Made by a program: the position numbers and the translations under genes. A stretch of DNA of 64,000 nucleotides from Pseudogemmobacter sp044142105 (GTDB taxonomy: Bacteria > Pseudomonadota > Alphaproteobacteria > Rhodobacterales > Rhodobacteraceae). Shown here piece by piece: positions 34,674 to 42,363 of the stretch (positions are counted from its first letter, which is position 1; each line of letters begins with the position of its first letter). The notes under the pieces were generated by a model. It saw nothing but the letters and a program-made list of their open reading frames with translations. It did not search any database and had not been told where the DNA came from. The stretch is from contig NZ_JBGTYM010000003.1 of assembly GCF_044142105.1 (NCBI RefSeq), positions 124,001 through 188,000 of the forward strand, in the 5' to 3' direction.

Positions 34674-34703
34674 TTGACACCGCGGGAGTGGCGGCACGAT
34701 AAT
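34674..34703 (+). promoter_or_regulatory. sigma70-like promoter of the tctC-CoA transferase-dioxygenase operon
   Basis: TTGACA (34674-34679) and GATAAT (34698-34703) are separated by 18 bases, a near-consensus promoter reading towards tctC at 34880. The predicted transcription start near 34710 is just before operator site 3, so a repressor bound there would block initiation or early elongation. Confidence 0.65.
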
Positions 34704-34720
34704 CAATTTACGAGACTGCG

Positions 34721-34735
34721 TGCCAATATATAGCA
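34721..34735. promoter_or_regulatory. IclR operator candidate, site 3
   Basis: TGCCAATATATAGCA, an imperfect 15-bp palindrome inside the larger dyad CGTGC-N9-GCACG (34719-34737). It is placed just downstream of the predicted transcription start of the plus-strand operon. Confidence 0.55.
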
Positions 34736-34879
34736 CGACATTCGGGCGACTGGCGTGGGGAGGCGCCGGTCGAAAGGCTGAACGAGACCGCTTTTCCGAC
34801 TTTCGGATTGAAGCGGACTTTCCAGCCCCACAGCGAAAACAACAGGGCGGCAAAGCCGTTCACCTTGGGAGGAACAGAT

Positions 34880-35869
34880 ATGAAAATGCAGATAAGGCGC
34901 CTCGTTGCCCCTCTGGGGCTGGCCCTTGCTTTGGCGGCGGGTGTACCTGCCCTTGCGCAAGAATGGGCGCCGGACCAGCCGGTCGAGGTCGTTGTCGGCG
35001 TGGCGCCGGGCGGGTCGATGGATTTCACGGCGCGGCTTGTGCATGACCTGCTGGTCAAGGAAGGCCTGATCCCGCAGGCAAGCATCGTCAACAACAAGCC
35101 CGGCGGCGGGCATGCGGTGGCGCTGGCCTATACGCAGCAGCACACGGGAAGCCCCTATTACATCCAGATCGTCAACACGCCGCTGATCGCCAATGTGATC
35201 CTTGGGCGCAGCCCGATCAAATACGAAGATTTCACCCCGATCGCGACGCTGTTCGAGGAAAACATGGTGTTCGCCGTGCGCGCGGATTCCAAGATCACCG
35301 ACGGCGCGACCTTGCTGAACATGCTGCGCGAGGCGCCGGATTCAATCAGCTTCTCTGTCTCGAGCGGCCTGGGGACAGTCAACCACGCTTCCGTAATGCA
35401 GCTTGCGCAAGAGGCAGGCGTCGATCTCACCAAGCTGAAGACCGTTGCCTTCGATTCCTCGGCCGAAGGCGTCACGGCGACGCTGGGCGGTCACATTGAT
35501 GTGGTGGTCACGACGGCGCGGTCGCTGCTGCCCTTCCGCGAATCCGGCGATCTGCGCTTTCTGGCCGTCGCCGCAGCAGAACGGCTGCCCGGGGCAATGG
35601 CCGATGTGCCCACCTGGCGCGAACTGGGCGTAAACGCCGAGGTTGCGGCCTGGCGTGGCGTCATCGCGCCGGCCGATTTGACGCCGGAACAGGCCGCTTT
35701 CTGGGCCGAAGCGATCCACAAGATCACCCAGAGCGACGAATGGAAGAAGGTTCTGGCCGAGGAATACATGGTCGACACCTATCGCGACGGCGCGGCGACC
35801 AAGGCATTCTTCGCCGAGGAGTCCGAAGCTTATGCGTCCATGGTGAAGGCCCTGGGCATCAGCCACTGA
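34880..35869 (+). CDS. tctC: TctC/Bug-family solute-binding protein (orphan)
   Basis: 329-residue periplasmic binding protein. Sec signal peptide MKMQIRRLVAPLGLALALAAGVPALAQ, then EWAPDQPVEVVVGVAPGGSMDFTARLV and NKPGGGHAVALAY. ATG 34880 has GGGAGGAACAG upstream; the longer frame was rejected. No tctA or tctB accompany it, so it must borrow membrane subunits. The TctBA at 25826-27812 are candidates, since their own TctC (24786) is clearly related to this protein. First gene of the operon with CoA-transferase, thiol dioxygenase and two MmgE/PrpD proteins. Confidence 0.93.
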   Translation: MKMQIRRLVAPLGLALALAAGVPALAQEWAPDQPVEVVVGVAPGGSMDFTARLVHDLLVKEGLIPQASIVNNKPGGGHAVALAYTQQHTGSPYYIQIVNTPLIANVILGRSPIKYEDFTPIATLFEENMVFAVRADSKITDGATLLNMLREAPDSISFSVSSGLGTVNHASVMQLAQEAGVDLTKLKTVAFDSSAEGVTATLGGHIDVVVTTARSLLPFRESGDLRFLAVAAAERLPGAMADVPTWRELGVNAEVAAWRGVIAPADLTPEQAAFWAEAIHKITQSDEWKKVLAEEYMVDTYRDGAATKAFFAEESEAYASMVKALGISH

Positions 35870-35931
35870 AATGCAGGGTTTCGCTGCAAGACCTGCGGGC
35901 GAAACCCTGATCCCGAATTCTCATTGACGGA

Positions 35932-37128
35932 ATGATGATGACAATGCCCGCGCTTCAACCGCTTGCCGACATTCGTGTCGTGGAATTCTGCCAGATCGCG
36001 GCGGGGCCGTTCTGCGGGATGTTGCTGGCCGACCTTGGCGCCGACGTGATCAAGATCGAAAGCCCGGCCGGCGGAGATGCGATGCGCAGCTGGCCCCCCC
36101 TGACCGGCGGCTTCAGCGAGAACTTCGCCTCGCTCAACCGCAACAAGCGGTCTGTCGTCCTTGATCTGAAGACCGCTGCGGGGCAGGCGGCGGCGCTGGA
36201 TCTTTGTGCGCAGGCGGATGTGCTGGTCGAAAACAACCGGCCCGGCGTCATGGCACGGCTGGGTCTGGGCTTCGACCGGCTGCATGCGCTGCATCCGGGG
36301 CTGGTCTACTGCTCGATCTCGGGCTTCGGGCAGAAGGGCCCGCGGGCCCGTGAAGGCGGCTTCGACGTCTCGATCCAGGCCATGGCCGGCGTCATGAGCG
36401 TGACGGGCGAGCCGGGCGGGGCGCCGGTGAAATGCGGCGTGCCGATTTCGGATTTCTCGACCGGGCTTTATGCGGCCTTTTCCATCGCCGCGGCGCTGCG
36501 GCAGGTGGCTGCGGGCGGAACGGGCTGTCATATCGACGTCTCGCTGATGGGCGCGACGCTGGGGGTGGCGGCGCTGCAGACTTCGGAATTCTTCGGCACA
36601 GGCCAGATTCCGCAAAAGCTGGGCTCGGCCCATCCCCGCAACGCCCCCTACCGGGCATTCCGTTCGAAGGATGGTCACTTTGTGATGGCGGCGGGGAATG
36701 ACACGTTGTGGTCGCTGGTCTGCGAGGTTGTCGGTCGCCCGGCCCTGCGCGCGGATGACCGGTTCAGCAGCGTCTCGCTGCGGGCGAAGAATCAGGATGC
36801 GCTGCTTGAAGTGCTGGAAGAGATTTTCGTGACGCGCAGCAGTGAAGACTGGCTCGGCGCCTTTCGGGCCGCAGGCGTGCCCTGTGCTCCGATCAACGAC
36901 TACGCCGCCGCGCTGGAAGACCCGCAGGTGACGGCGATGGGCTGGGTCAGCGAAATCGACCTGCCTTCGGGGGCGCGGACCCGGACCTTCGGCAATCCCG
37001 TGCTGTTCGACGGCCAGCCAACCCCGGTGCGGCGCGGCCCGCCGGGCCTGGGCGACCATACGGATGAGGTTCTTGGCGAAATCCAAACCGCGACGGGCAC
37101 GCGGGGAAGTCGGGTGGCCGCGTCATGA
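35932..37128 (+). CDS. CaiB/BaiF (class III) CoA-transferase
   Basis: 398-residue class III CoA-transferase. RVVEFCQIAAGPFCGMLLADLGA and VIKIESPAGGDAMRSW bind CoA; Asp174 in PISDFSTGLYAAF matches the catalytic Asp; GLGDHTDEVLGEI closes the protein. Three ATGs in a row (35932, 35935, 35938) make the start uncertain by two codons. Its stop overlaps the dioxygenase start by 4 bases. The tight link to a thiol dioxygenase suggests it activates a sulfinic acid such as 3-sulfinopropionate, as a class III CoA-transferase does in Advenella. Confidence 0.92.
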   Translation: MMMTMPALQPLADIRVVEFCQIAAGPFCGMLLADLGADVIKIESPAGGDAMRSWPPLTGGFSENFASLNRNKRSVVLDLKTAAGQAAALDLCAQADVLVENNRPGVMARLGLGFDRLHALHPGLVYCSISGFGQKGPRAREGGFDVSIQAMAGVMSVTGEPGGAPVKCGVPISDFSTGLYAAFSIAAALRQVAAGGTGCHIDVSLMGATLGVAALQTSEFFGTGQIPQKLGSAHPRNAPYRAFRSKDGHFVMAAGNDTLWSLVCEVVGRPALRADDRFSSVSLRAKNQDALLEVLEEIFVTRSSEDWLGAFRAAGVPCAPINDYAAALEDPQVTAMGWVSEIDLPSGARTRTFGNPVLFDGQPTPVRRGPPGLGDHTDEVLGEIQTATGTRGSRVAAS

Positions 37129-37697
37129 CCCCCAATCCCCTGCGCGATTTCGTCGTCGAGATGACCCGGCTTTCCGACCGGGAAAGCGAAGAGGCCCGGC
37201 TTTTCCGCGAGGCGACGCCGCTGATGGCCGACCTGATCCGCCGCCCCGACTGGCTTCCGCGCGCCTATGCGCAACCCAGCCTCGAACGCTATCAGCAATA
37301 TCTTCTGTACTGCGACCCGCTGCAGCGGTTTTCGCTGGTCAGCTTCGTCTGGGGGCCGGGCCAGCAGACGCCGGTTCACGACCATACGACCTGGGGGCTG
37401 ATCGGCGTTCTGGAAGGGGCCGAGCAGGCACAGAAATATGCGTTGATCGACGGCATCTGGCGCCCGCAGGCCGAGGAGGAAATGCTTGAACCCGGCGGGC
37501 TGGATGCGGTTTCGCCGACCATCGGCGATGTCCATCGCGTGCGCAACGCCTGGAAGGACAGGACCTCGATCTCGATCCATCTCTATGGCGGCAATATCGG
37601 CCAGATCGACCGCCATGTCTTTGATCCGAATAACGGGCAGGTAAAGCCGTTCCGCAGCGGCTATGCGCTGGACAGCCTGCCGAACATCTGGATCTGA
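37125..37697 (+). CDS. thiol dioxygenase, 3-mercaptopropionate (or mercaptosuccinate) dioxygenase type
   Basis: 190-residue cupin of the cysteine dioxygenase family, which adds O2 to a thiol to give a sulfinic acid. The iron ligands are His85 and His87 (PVHDHTTWG) and His137 (GDVHRV); the Ser-His-Tyr triad is Ser150, His152 and Tyr154 (SIHLYGG). At the substrate-carboxylate position it has Gln in RYQQYLLY rather than the Arg of cysteine dioxygenase, the mark of 3-mercaptopropionate and related Gln-type enzymes, and Gly91 replaces the cross-linking Cys. ATGA overlap with the CoA-transferase gene. This is the key enzyme for reading the operon as organosulfur degradation. Confidence 0.9.
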   Translation: MTPNPLRDFVVEMTRLSDRESEEARLFREATPLMADLIRRPDWLPRAYAQPSLERYQQYLLYCDPLQRFSLVSFVWGPGQQTPVHDHTTWGLIGVLEGAEQAQKYALIDGIWRPQAEEEMLEPGGLDAVSPTIGDVHRVRNAWKDRTSISIHLYGGNIGQIDRHVFDPNNGQVKPFRSGYALDSLPNIWI

Positions 37698-37714
37698 CCG
37701 TTGGCAGGGGAATG

Positions 37715-39121
37715 ATGAAACACGATCCGGACATGAACGCAGCCCCTGCGCTGTCGCAGGTTCTGGCAGACCATGCGGCGGCGATTTCCTGGGCAGACCT
37801 TCCGCAATCGGTTCACCTCGCCTTCCGCCGCGCGCTGGTCGATTATCTGGCCGTGGTGGCGGCCGGCCTGTCGCAGCCGCCCGCGGTGGCGGTACGCGCG
37901 CTTGCCGAGGCGCAGGCCGGCCGGCCGGTCGCGACCCTGATCGGCACGGCGCAGCGTGCGTCGGTTCAGGACGCGGCCTTTGCCAATGGAACCGCAGCCC
38001 ATGCGCTGGATTTCGACGATGGCCATCGCGAGGGGTCGGCCCATCCCGGTGGGGTGATCTTCTCGACCGCGCTGGCCGTGGCGGAAGCCGAAGGCAGTGA
38101 CTGGCTGGCCTTTGCGGAAGCCGTGGTGGCCGGATACGAAGTCATGCTGCGGATCGCCGCCTCGATCCATCCGACCTCGGCCGGCCAGGGCTGGCACAAT
38201 TCCTCGGTCGCGGGCGTTTTCGGGGCGGTTGCGGCAGCGGGGCGGCTGATGGGGCTTGATGCCGCGACCATTGCCCAAGGCTTCGGACTGGCCGGCAGTT
38301 TCGCGGGCGGGATCCGCGAATATCTGTATGACGGGGCCGATGTGAAGCGGTTGCACCTTGGCAAGGCGGCGCGCGACGGCATCCTCTGCGCGGAACTGGC
38401 GCGCCGCGGTGTCACCGGCGCGCAGGCGGTGTTCGAGGGCCGGAACGGGCTGTTCCGCGCCATGGCGGCCGGTCGGGGCAAGGCCGACCGGCTTGTGCGG
38501 GGGCTGGGACAGGACTGGGAATTTCCGCAGGTCTACTTCAAGCCCTATCCCTGCTGCCGGCATTTCCAGGCGGCGATCGACGCGACTCTGGCCCTGAAGG
38601 CCGAACATTCCATCGCGCCCGAACGGGTTTCTAGCATCGAGATCGGGCTTTATGGCCCGGGTGTCAGCGGGCATGAACATGTGACCGCGCAAACCCTGCT
38701 GGACGCGCAGATGAGTGCGCCCTGCGCCATCGCGACCACGCTGCTGCACGGGCATCCCGGCGTGGCGCAGTTCGACCCCGCGGGCTTCGATGCGCCCGAC
38801 ATGCAGCGGCTGCTTGCCCGTACACGGGTCTTCACCGATGCCGAATGCGACGCCGAATATCCTGCCCGGCGCACCGCGGTGGTGCGGCTGACACTGGACG
38901 ATGCGACCGTTCTGGAACGGCGGATCCGGGATCCGAAGGGCGAGGCAGAAAATCCCCTGGGCGATGACGAGATCGGCCAGAAGTTTCTGGAAAATGCCGG
39001 TTCGGTTTTCGGGCAGGCCAAGGCGGCAAGCCTTCTTTCCGACATCCGCGCCGATGCTTTCGCGGGGGGCAAGGTCGCGGCGTTGACCGCCCGGCTGACC
39101 CCGGAGAGCGCCACCGCCTGA
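37715..39121 (+). CDS. MmgE/PrpD family protein (D), altered active site
   Basis: 468 residues, the most divergent of the five. LDFDDGHREGSAHPGG has Gly at the position of ACOD1 Thr97, and the lid reads YPCCRHFQ with Gln at the usual His. GWHNSSVAG and VKRLHLGKAARDG keep the other His and Lys. The CCRH pair of the 2-methylcitrate-dehydratase branch is present. Start is ATG 37715, 4 bases after AGGGG; ATG 37712 is one codon longer and ATG 37733 also possible. Lies 17 bases after the dioxygenase and probably acts in the same pathway, perhaps as an epimerase or lyase. Confidence 0.9.
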   Translation: MKHDPDMNAAPALSQVLADHAAAISWADLPQSVHLAFRRALVDYLAVVAAGLSQPPAVAVRALAEAQAGRPVATLIGTAQRASVQDAAFANGTAAHALDFDDGHREGSAHPGGVIFSTALAVAEAEGSDWLAFAEAVVAGYEVMLRIAASIHPTSAGQGWHNSSVAGVFGAVAAAGRLMGLDAATIAQGFGLAGSFAGGIREYLYDGADVKRLHLGKAARDGILCAELARRGVTGAQAVFEGRNGLFRAMAAGRGKADRLVRGLGQDWEFPQVYFKPYPCCRHFQAAIDATLALKAEHSIAPERVSSIEIGLYGPGVSGHEHVTAQTLLDAQMSAPCAIATTLLHGHPGVAQFDPAGFDAPDMQRLLARTRVFTDAECDAEYPARRTAVVRLTLDDATVLERRIRDPKGEAENPLGDDEIGQKFLENAGSVFGQAKAASLLSDIRADAFAGGKVAALTARLTPESATA

Positions 39122-39195
39122 TCCGCGTCGGCTGACGCCTGCACCGAACCAGCAGGGCACCCGCGCCCCGCAAATGCGAGACCGAGGAGATAGTG

Positions 39196-40575
39196 ATGAA
39201 CGCGCCCCATTCCATCCAGACCGGCACAAGCCGCGGCGAGCTTCTGTCGGCGTTTATCACCGGCACCGAAGGGCGAAGCTATCCGCCCGAAGTTCTGGAA
39301 GCGGCGCGGATGGCCTTTGTCGACTATCTTGGAGTGACCGTCGGCTCGATGGGGGATGCGCCGGTCCGGTCCGCTTCGGCAGCCGTGCGGCGCTGGAATG
39401 CCCCCGGTCAGGCGACCGTCTTTGGCGAATATCGCACGGCCCCGGCCCTTGCCGCGCTGGTCAATGGCACGGCGACCCATTCGCAGGATTACGACGACAC
39501 GCATCCCGCCGGCGCCGGGCATCCGTCAGGCCCGGTCTGGTCGGCGACGCTTGCCCTGTCGGAAGAGCGGGGCATTTCGGGATCGGCGATGATGGGGGCC
39601 TTCATCACCGGCTACGAGGTCATGGCCAAGCTGGGCAATGGGGGGGCGCCAGATGGCGTCGGCCGCACCCTGCAGCGCAAGGGATTTCATCCGACATCCG
39701 TGGTCGGCCGGGCGGGCGCCGCCGCCGCCGCTTCGGTTCTGCTGGGCCTTACGCGCGATCAGGTGGAATCGGCGCTTGGAAATGCCGCCACCACGATGGG
39801 CGGGTTGCTCGGGTCGTTCGGCAGCCATTCCAAGCCCTTCCATTCGGGAAAGGCCGCGATGGACGGCATCATGGCCGCGCAATATGCCGCCGAAGGCTAC
39901 GAGGCCGCGCACATGCTTTATGAGCGTGAGGGCGGCTGGCTGTCGGCCTTCATCCAGGACGGGTCGGCCATCGTGCCCGAGCTGGATGATTTCGGCACGA
40001 AATGGGAGATTCTGGGCAATGGATTCAAGCTTTTCGCCTCGTGCCGCGCGACGCATGCCTCGACCGAGGCGGCGCGCAGCCTGTCAGAGCGTCTGGCCGG
40101 GCGCGCCATCCGCGCGGTTCACGCCAAGACCCACAGCACGGCCTTGATCACCGCCGGAAAACTGTTTCCCAAGACCCCGCTGGAATGCAAGTTCAGCGTG
40201 CCGTTCTGTGTCGCGATGGGGCTGAATGGCTACCGGCTGCTGCCGGCCGACTTTGTTCCGGCGACGCTGGCGGACAGGCGGGTAACCGGACTGCTTGACC
40301 GCATCACAGTTGAGCCCGTGGCAGGCCAGCCGCCGGCTGAGGCGCATCTTGAGGTCACGCTGGAGGATGGCGAGGTGCTGCGCGCGTCCACCCGCATCGT
40401 GAAGGGGCATCCGGATAATCCCCTGAGCTGGGATGATATCCGGGCCAAATTCGGCTCGTTGCTTCAGGCCGTGCTGCCGCAGCGAGAGATTGAGAGTCTC
40501 TATCAAATCGCACGTTGCATCGATGCGCCCGACGCGCTTGCGATGATCCGCGAGATAGCTGGTCCGCGCGGTTGA
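39196..40575 (+). CDS. MmgE/PrpD family protein (E)
   Basis: 459 residues with the complete family active-site set (SQDYDDTH with GAGHPSG, GFHPTSVVG, HSKPFHSGKAAMDG, FASCRATHAS). Close paralogue of the 23339 protein, whose gene overlaps the sulfurtransferase. ATG 39196 has GAGGAG 6 bases upstream; a GTG directly before it is less likely. Last gene of the organosulfur-type operon, 74 bases after MmgE/PrpD D, and followed at once by decayed insertion sequences. Confidence 0.92.
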   Translation: MNAPHSIQTGTSRGELLSAFITGTEGRSYPPEVLEAARMAFVDYLGVTVGSMGDAPVRSASAAVRRWNAPGQATVFGEYRTAPALAALVNGTATHSQDYDDTHPAGAGHPSGPVWSATLALSEERGISGSAMMGAFITGYEVMAKLGNGGAPDGVGRTLQRKGFHPTSVVGRAGAAAAASVLLGLTRDQVESALGNAATTMGGLLGSFGSHSKPFHSGKAAMDGIMAAQYAAEGYEAAHMLYEREGGWLSAFIQDGSAIVPELDDFGTKWEILGNGFKLFASCRATHASTEAARSLSERLAGRAIRAVHAKTHSTALITAGKLFPKTPLECKFSVPFCVAMGLNGYRLLPADFVPATLADRRVTGLLDRITVEPVAGQPPAEAHLEVTLEDGEVLRASTRIVKGHPDNPLSWDDIRAKFGSLLQAVLPQREIESLYQIARCIDAPDALAMIREIAGPRG

Positions 40576-40612
40576 TCAGGAAAGACAAAGTTCTGAGTCA
40601 AAGCGCAGGCAT

Positions 40613-40890
40613 GTGAATAACTGCATGCTGTCGCCCGTCGAGTTCGCAGCAGCGGAAACTGACCGAAGCTGGACTTGCCCCGGAAAAGTGGAGAGCACCA
40701 AGAGAGGAAGCAAAAGGTGTTCTGTGGAAAACGGGTACAGACCGCCGCCGGAATTTCGGCGCGAAGCGGTGCGGCTTGGGCTGACCAACGGTCACGCGCG
40801 GCGAAAGATCGCTGGTGTTCCGGGCAGTGGCCTGCCGACGCAGACGCGCTGTCCCCGTCAGGAACGCGATGTGTGTGAGCCAAGCGAAGC
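40613..40890 (+). mobile_element. IS3-family relic (OrfB tail and OrfA head, decayed)
   Basis: MLSPVEFAA at about 40625-40651 resembles the C-terminus of an IS3 OrfB. At about 40736-40834 the frame reads RPPPEFRREAVRLGLTNG then ARRKIAG, the start of an IS3 OrfA helix-turn-helix. The continuation DADALSP appears in another frame at about 40845, so OrfA is frameshifted. CCCCGGAAAAGTGGAGA (40678-40694) looks like an IS end. The order OrfB tail, end, OrfA head fits two tandem copies reduced to their junction. No intact transposase remains. Confidence 0.55.
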
Positions 40891-40980
40891 ATCGGTCGGA
40901 ACTGATGGGGTGGATGCCGCCTTCGCCCGGCATCGTATGGTGCCTGCAAAGCCACAACGGCGCGTTCGAGGCAGGAGCCC

Positions 40981-41222
40981 ATGTCAGAAGTTAATGTCGC
41001 CGCGATCGATCTCGCCAATCGTCGTTTTCAGGTTTGCGCCGGGGATCGGGGCGGGGCGGTTCTATTTAACCGCGTGGCCTCGCGCGCGAAGCTGACGCAA
41101 TTTTTGGAGGCGCACGAGCCCTGCGTCGCGGCGATGATGGCCTGCGCTACAAGCCATTATTGGGACACATCGCTCTGCGCGTCGGGCATGACTTGCGACT
41201 GATCCCGCCTATTCACTTCAAG
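40981..41222 (+). mobile_element. IS110-family transposase fragment, frameshifted
   Basis: ATG 40981 opens MSEVNVAAIDLANRRFQVCAG, then ACATSHYW, the N-terminal DEDD-type RuvC-like domain of IS110 transposases (first Asp in AIDLA). The frame ends at 41202, but a shift near 41175 restores RVGHDLRLIPPIHFKP, the next conserved block of the family. After about 41222 similarity stops and the serine-recombinase-like C-terminal domain is missing. Dead fragment. Confidence 0.72.
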
Positions 41223-41586
41223 CCTTCCTGCCGCTGGCGGCGGCGGGCTTCGGGGCGCTGATGGCGACGGGCAGCGCCCAGCGGCGGTTCGCGGGCTGGC
41301 TGACCGGGCGCATCAGGCCGTGCTGGCCGGGCTGATGGAGCTCGACCGGCTGCGGCGCTGGCAGGAGCGGGCCGGGGAGGCGCTGGCCGATCTGTCCGGG
41401 CGGGTGCCGCGCCTGCTGCTCGATTGCCTGGCCCGCCACCTGATGGTCTCGGCCCCGCAGGCCGAAACCGAAAGCGGCGCCAGCCGCGCCGCGGTCGAAC
41501 GCAACCTCACCCTGCTCGTCAGCCGCGGCATCGCCCGCGAGGTCACCGGGGCAGGGCGGTTCCGGGTCTGGACGGCGGCGATCTAG
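41223..41586 (+). pseudogene. C-terminal fragment of a helix-turn-helix (DUF1612-like) protein
   Basis: Two frames are needed: AAAGFGALMATGSAQRRFAGW from about 41239, then LAGLMELDRLRRWQERAGEAL to EVTGAGRFRVWTAAI with stop at 41586. The second part carries a predicted helix-turn-helix (LLDCLARHLMVSAP, SRAAVERNLTLLVSRGI). I recall such tails in DUF1612/HTH proteins found with Fic or plasmid genes in Rhizobiales and Rhodobacterales. The 5' part is lost at the IS110 junction. Probably non-functional. Confidence 0.5.
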
Positions 41587-41706
41587 GGCGCCCGCGCAGC
41601 CCGCCGCCACGCACAGGCGATCCTGCCGAACTGGCGGGGCGCTCAATGCGCGACGGCCGCCCGTTCATTGCGGGCAGCCGTGCGGGCCGGTTATGGGGCG
41701 TCGGGC

Positions 41707-42300
41707 CTAGCTGTGGACGATCTTGGTCCCCAGCACGTTCAGGCATTCGCGCATGAAGGCGGCAAGGCCCGTCCAGCCCTTGGCCGAGACCATCGTGCCA
41801 TCGACATAGGCCTCGGTCGGCTTGACGTCGATATAAGTGCCGCCGGCCAAGATCACTTCGGGTTCACAGGCGCCCAGGGCCGCGACCTTCTTGCCGCGCA
41901 CCACGCCATCGACCGCGATCAGGATCTGCACGCCGTGGCAGATGGTGAAGATCGGCTTCTTCGCCTCGTGAAAGTGACGAACCATGGCCTGCACGCGTCT
42001 GTCGGTGCGGATGTATTCCGGCCCGCGGCCGCCAGCGCAATAGACCGCATCGTATTGGTCCAGCTCCTTCTCAGCGTCCGAAAAGGTCTTGTTGATATCG
42101 GCGAAATGGCCGTAGCGCTCGATATAGGTCTGGTGCCCCTCGAAATCGTGCAGGCTGGTCTGGATCTTGTCGCCCGCCTTCTTATCGGGGCAGACGACGT
42201 GGACGGTGTGGCCCACGGCCTCCATCCCCTGCTGGAACACGAAGATTTCGTATTCCTCGGTGAACTCGCCCGTCAGCATCAGGATCTTCTTGCCAGCCAT
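41707..42300 (-). CDS. DJ-1/PfpI family protein
   Basis: 197-residue class I glutamine-amidotransferase-like protein of the DJ-1/PfpI superfamily, normal length. The nucleophile Cys121 lies in the elbow FTICHGVQIL; DAVYCAGGRGPEYIR precedes it and an acidic residue (Glu in GEFTEEYEIF) is in the usual N-terminal place. Such proteins act as proteases, deglycases, glyoxalases or chaperones; substrate cannot be told. A weak GGAGGAG ribosome site lies upstream of ATG 42300. It is 63 bases past the GntR stop, in the same direction, and may be cotranscribed. Confidence 0.9.
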   Translation of the reverse strand: MAGKKILMLTGEFTEEYEIFVFQQGMEAVGHTVHVVCPDKKAGDKIQTSLHDFEGHQTYIERYGHFADINKTFSDAEKELDQYDAVYCAGGRGPEYIRTDRRVQAMVRHFHEAKKPIFTICHGVQILIAVDGVVRGKKVAALGACEPEVILAGGTYIDVKPTEAYVDGTMVSAKGWTGLAAFMRECLNVLGTKIVHS

Positions 42301-42363
42301 CCGTTTTCTCCTCCTTGGTGACAGCTGCCCGGCACGTGTCCGGCCGGGCGAAAGGGTGCGGGC

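Larger units (their letters stand above)
34521..34879. other. AT-rich divergent regulatory region, IclR / tctC
   Basis: 359 bases, markedly richer in A and T than the surrounding genes, with no coding potential. It holds a strong sigma70-like promoter for the plus-strand operon and three related 15-bp operator candidates, listed separately. A second AT-rich patch (34632-34650) could hold the IclR-side promoter. Confidence 0.7.

Noticed and set aside
41223..41586. Intact small DNA-binding gene starting at GTG 41320
   Set aside because: The similarity continues upstream in another frame, so the open part is the tail of a broken gene; no ribosome site is seen before GTG 41320.
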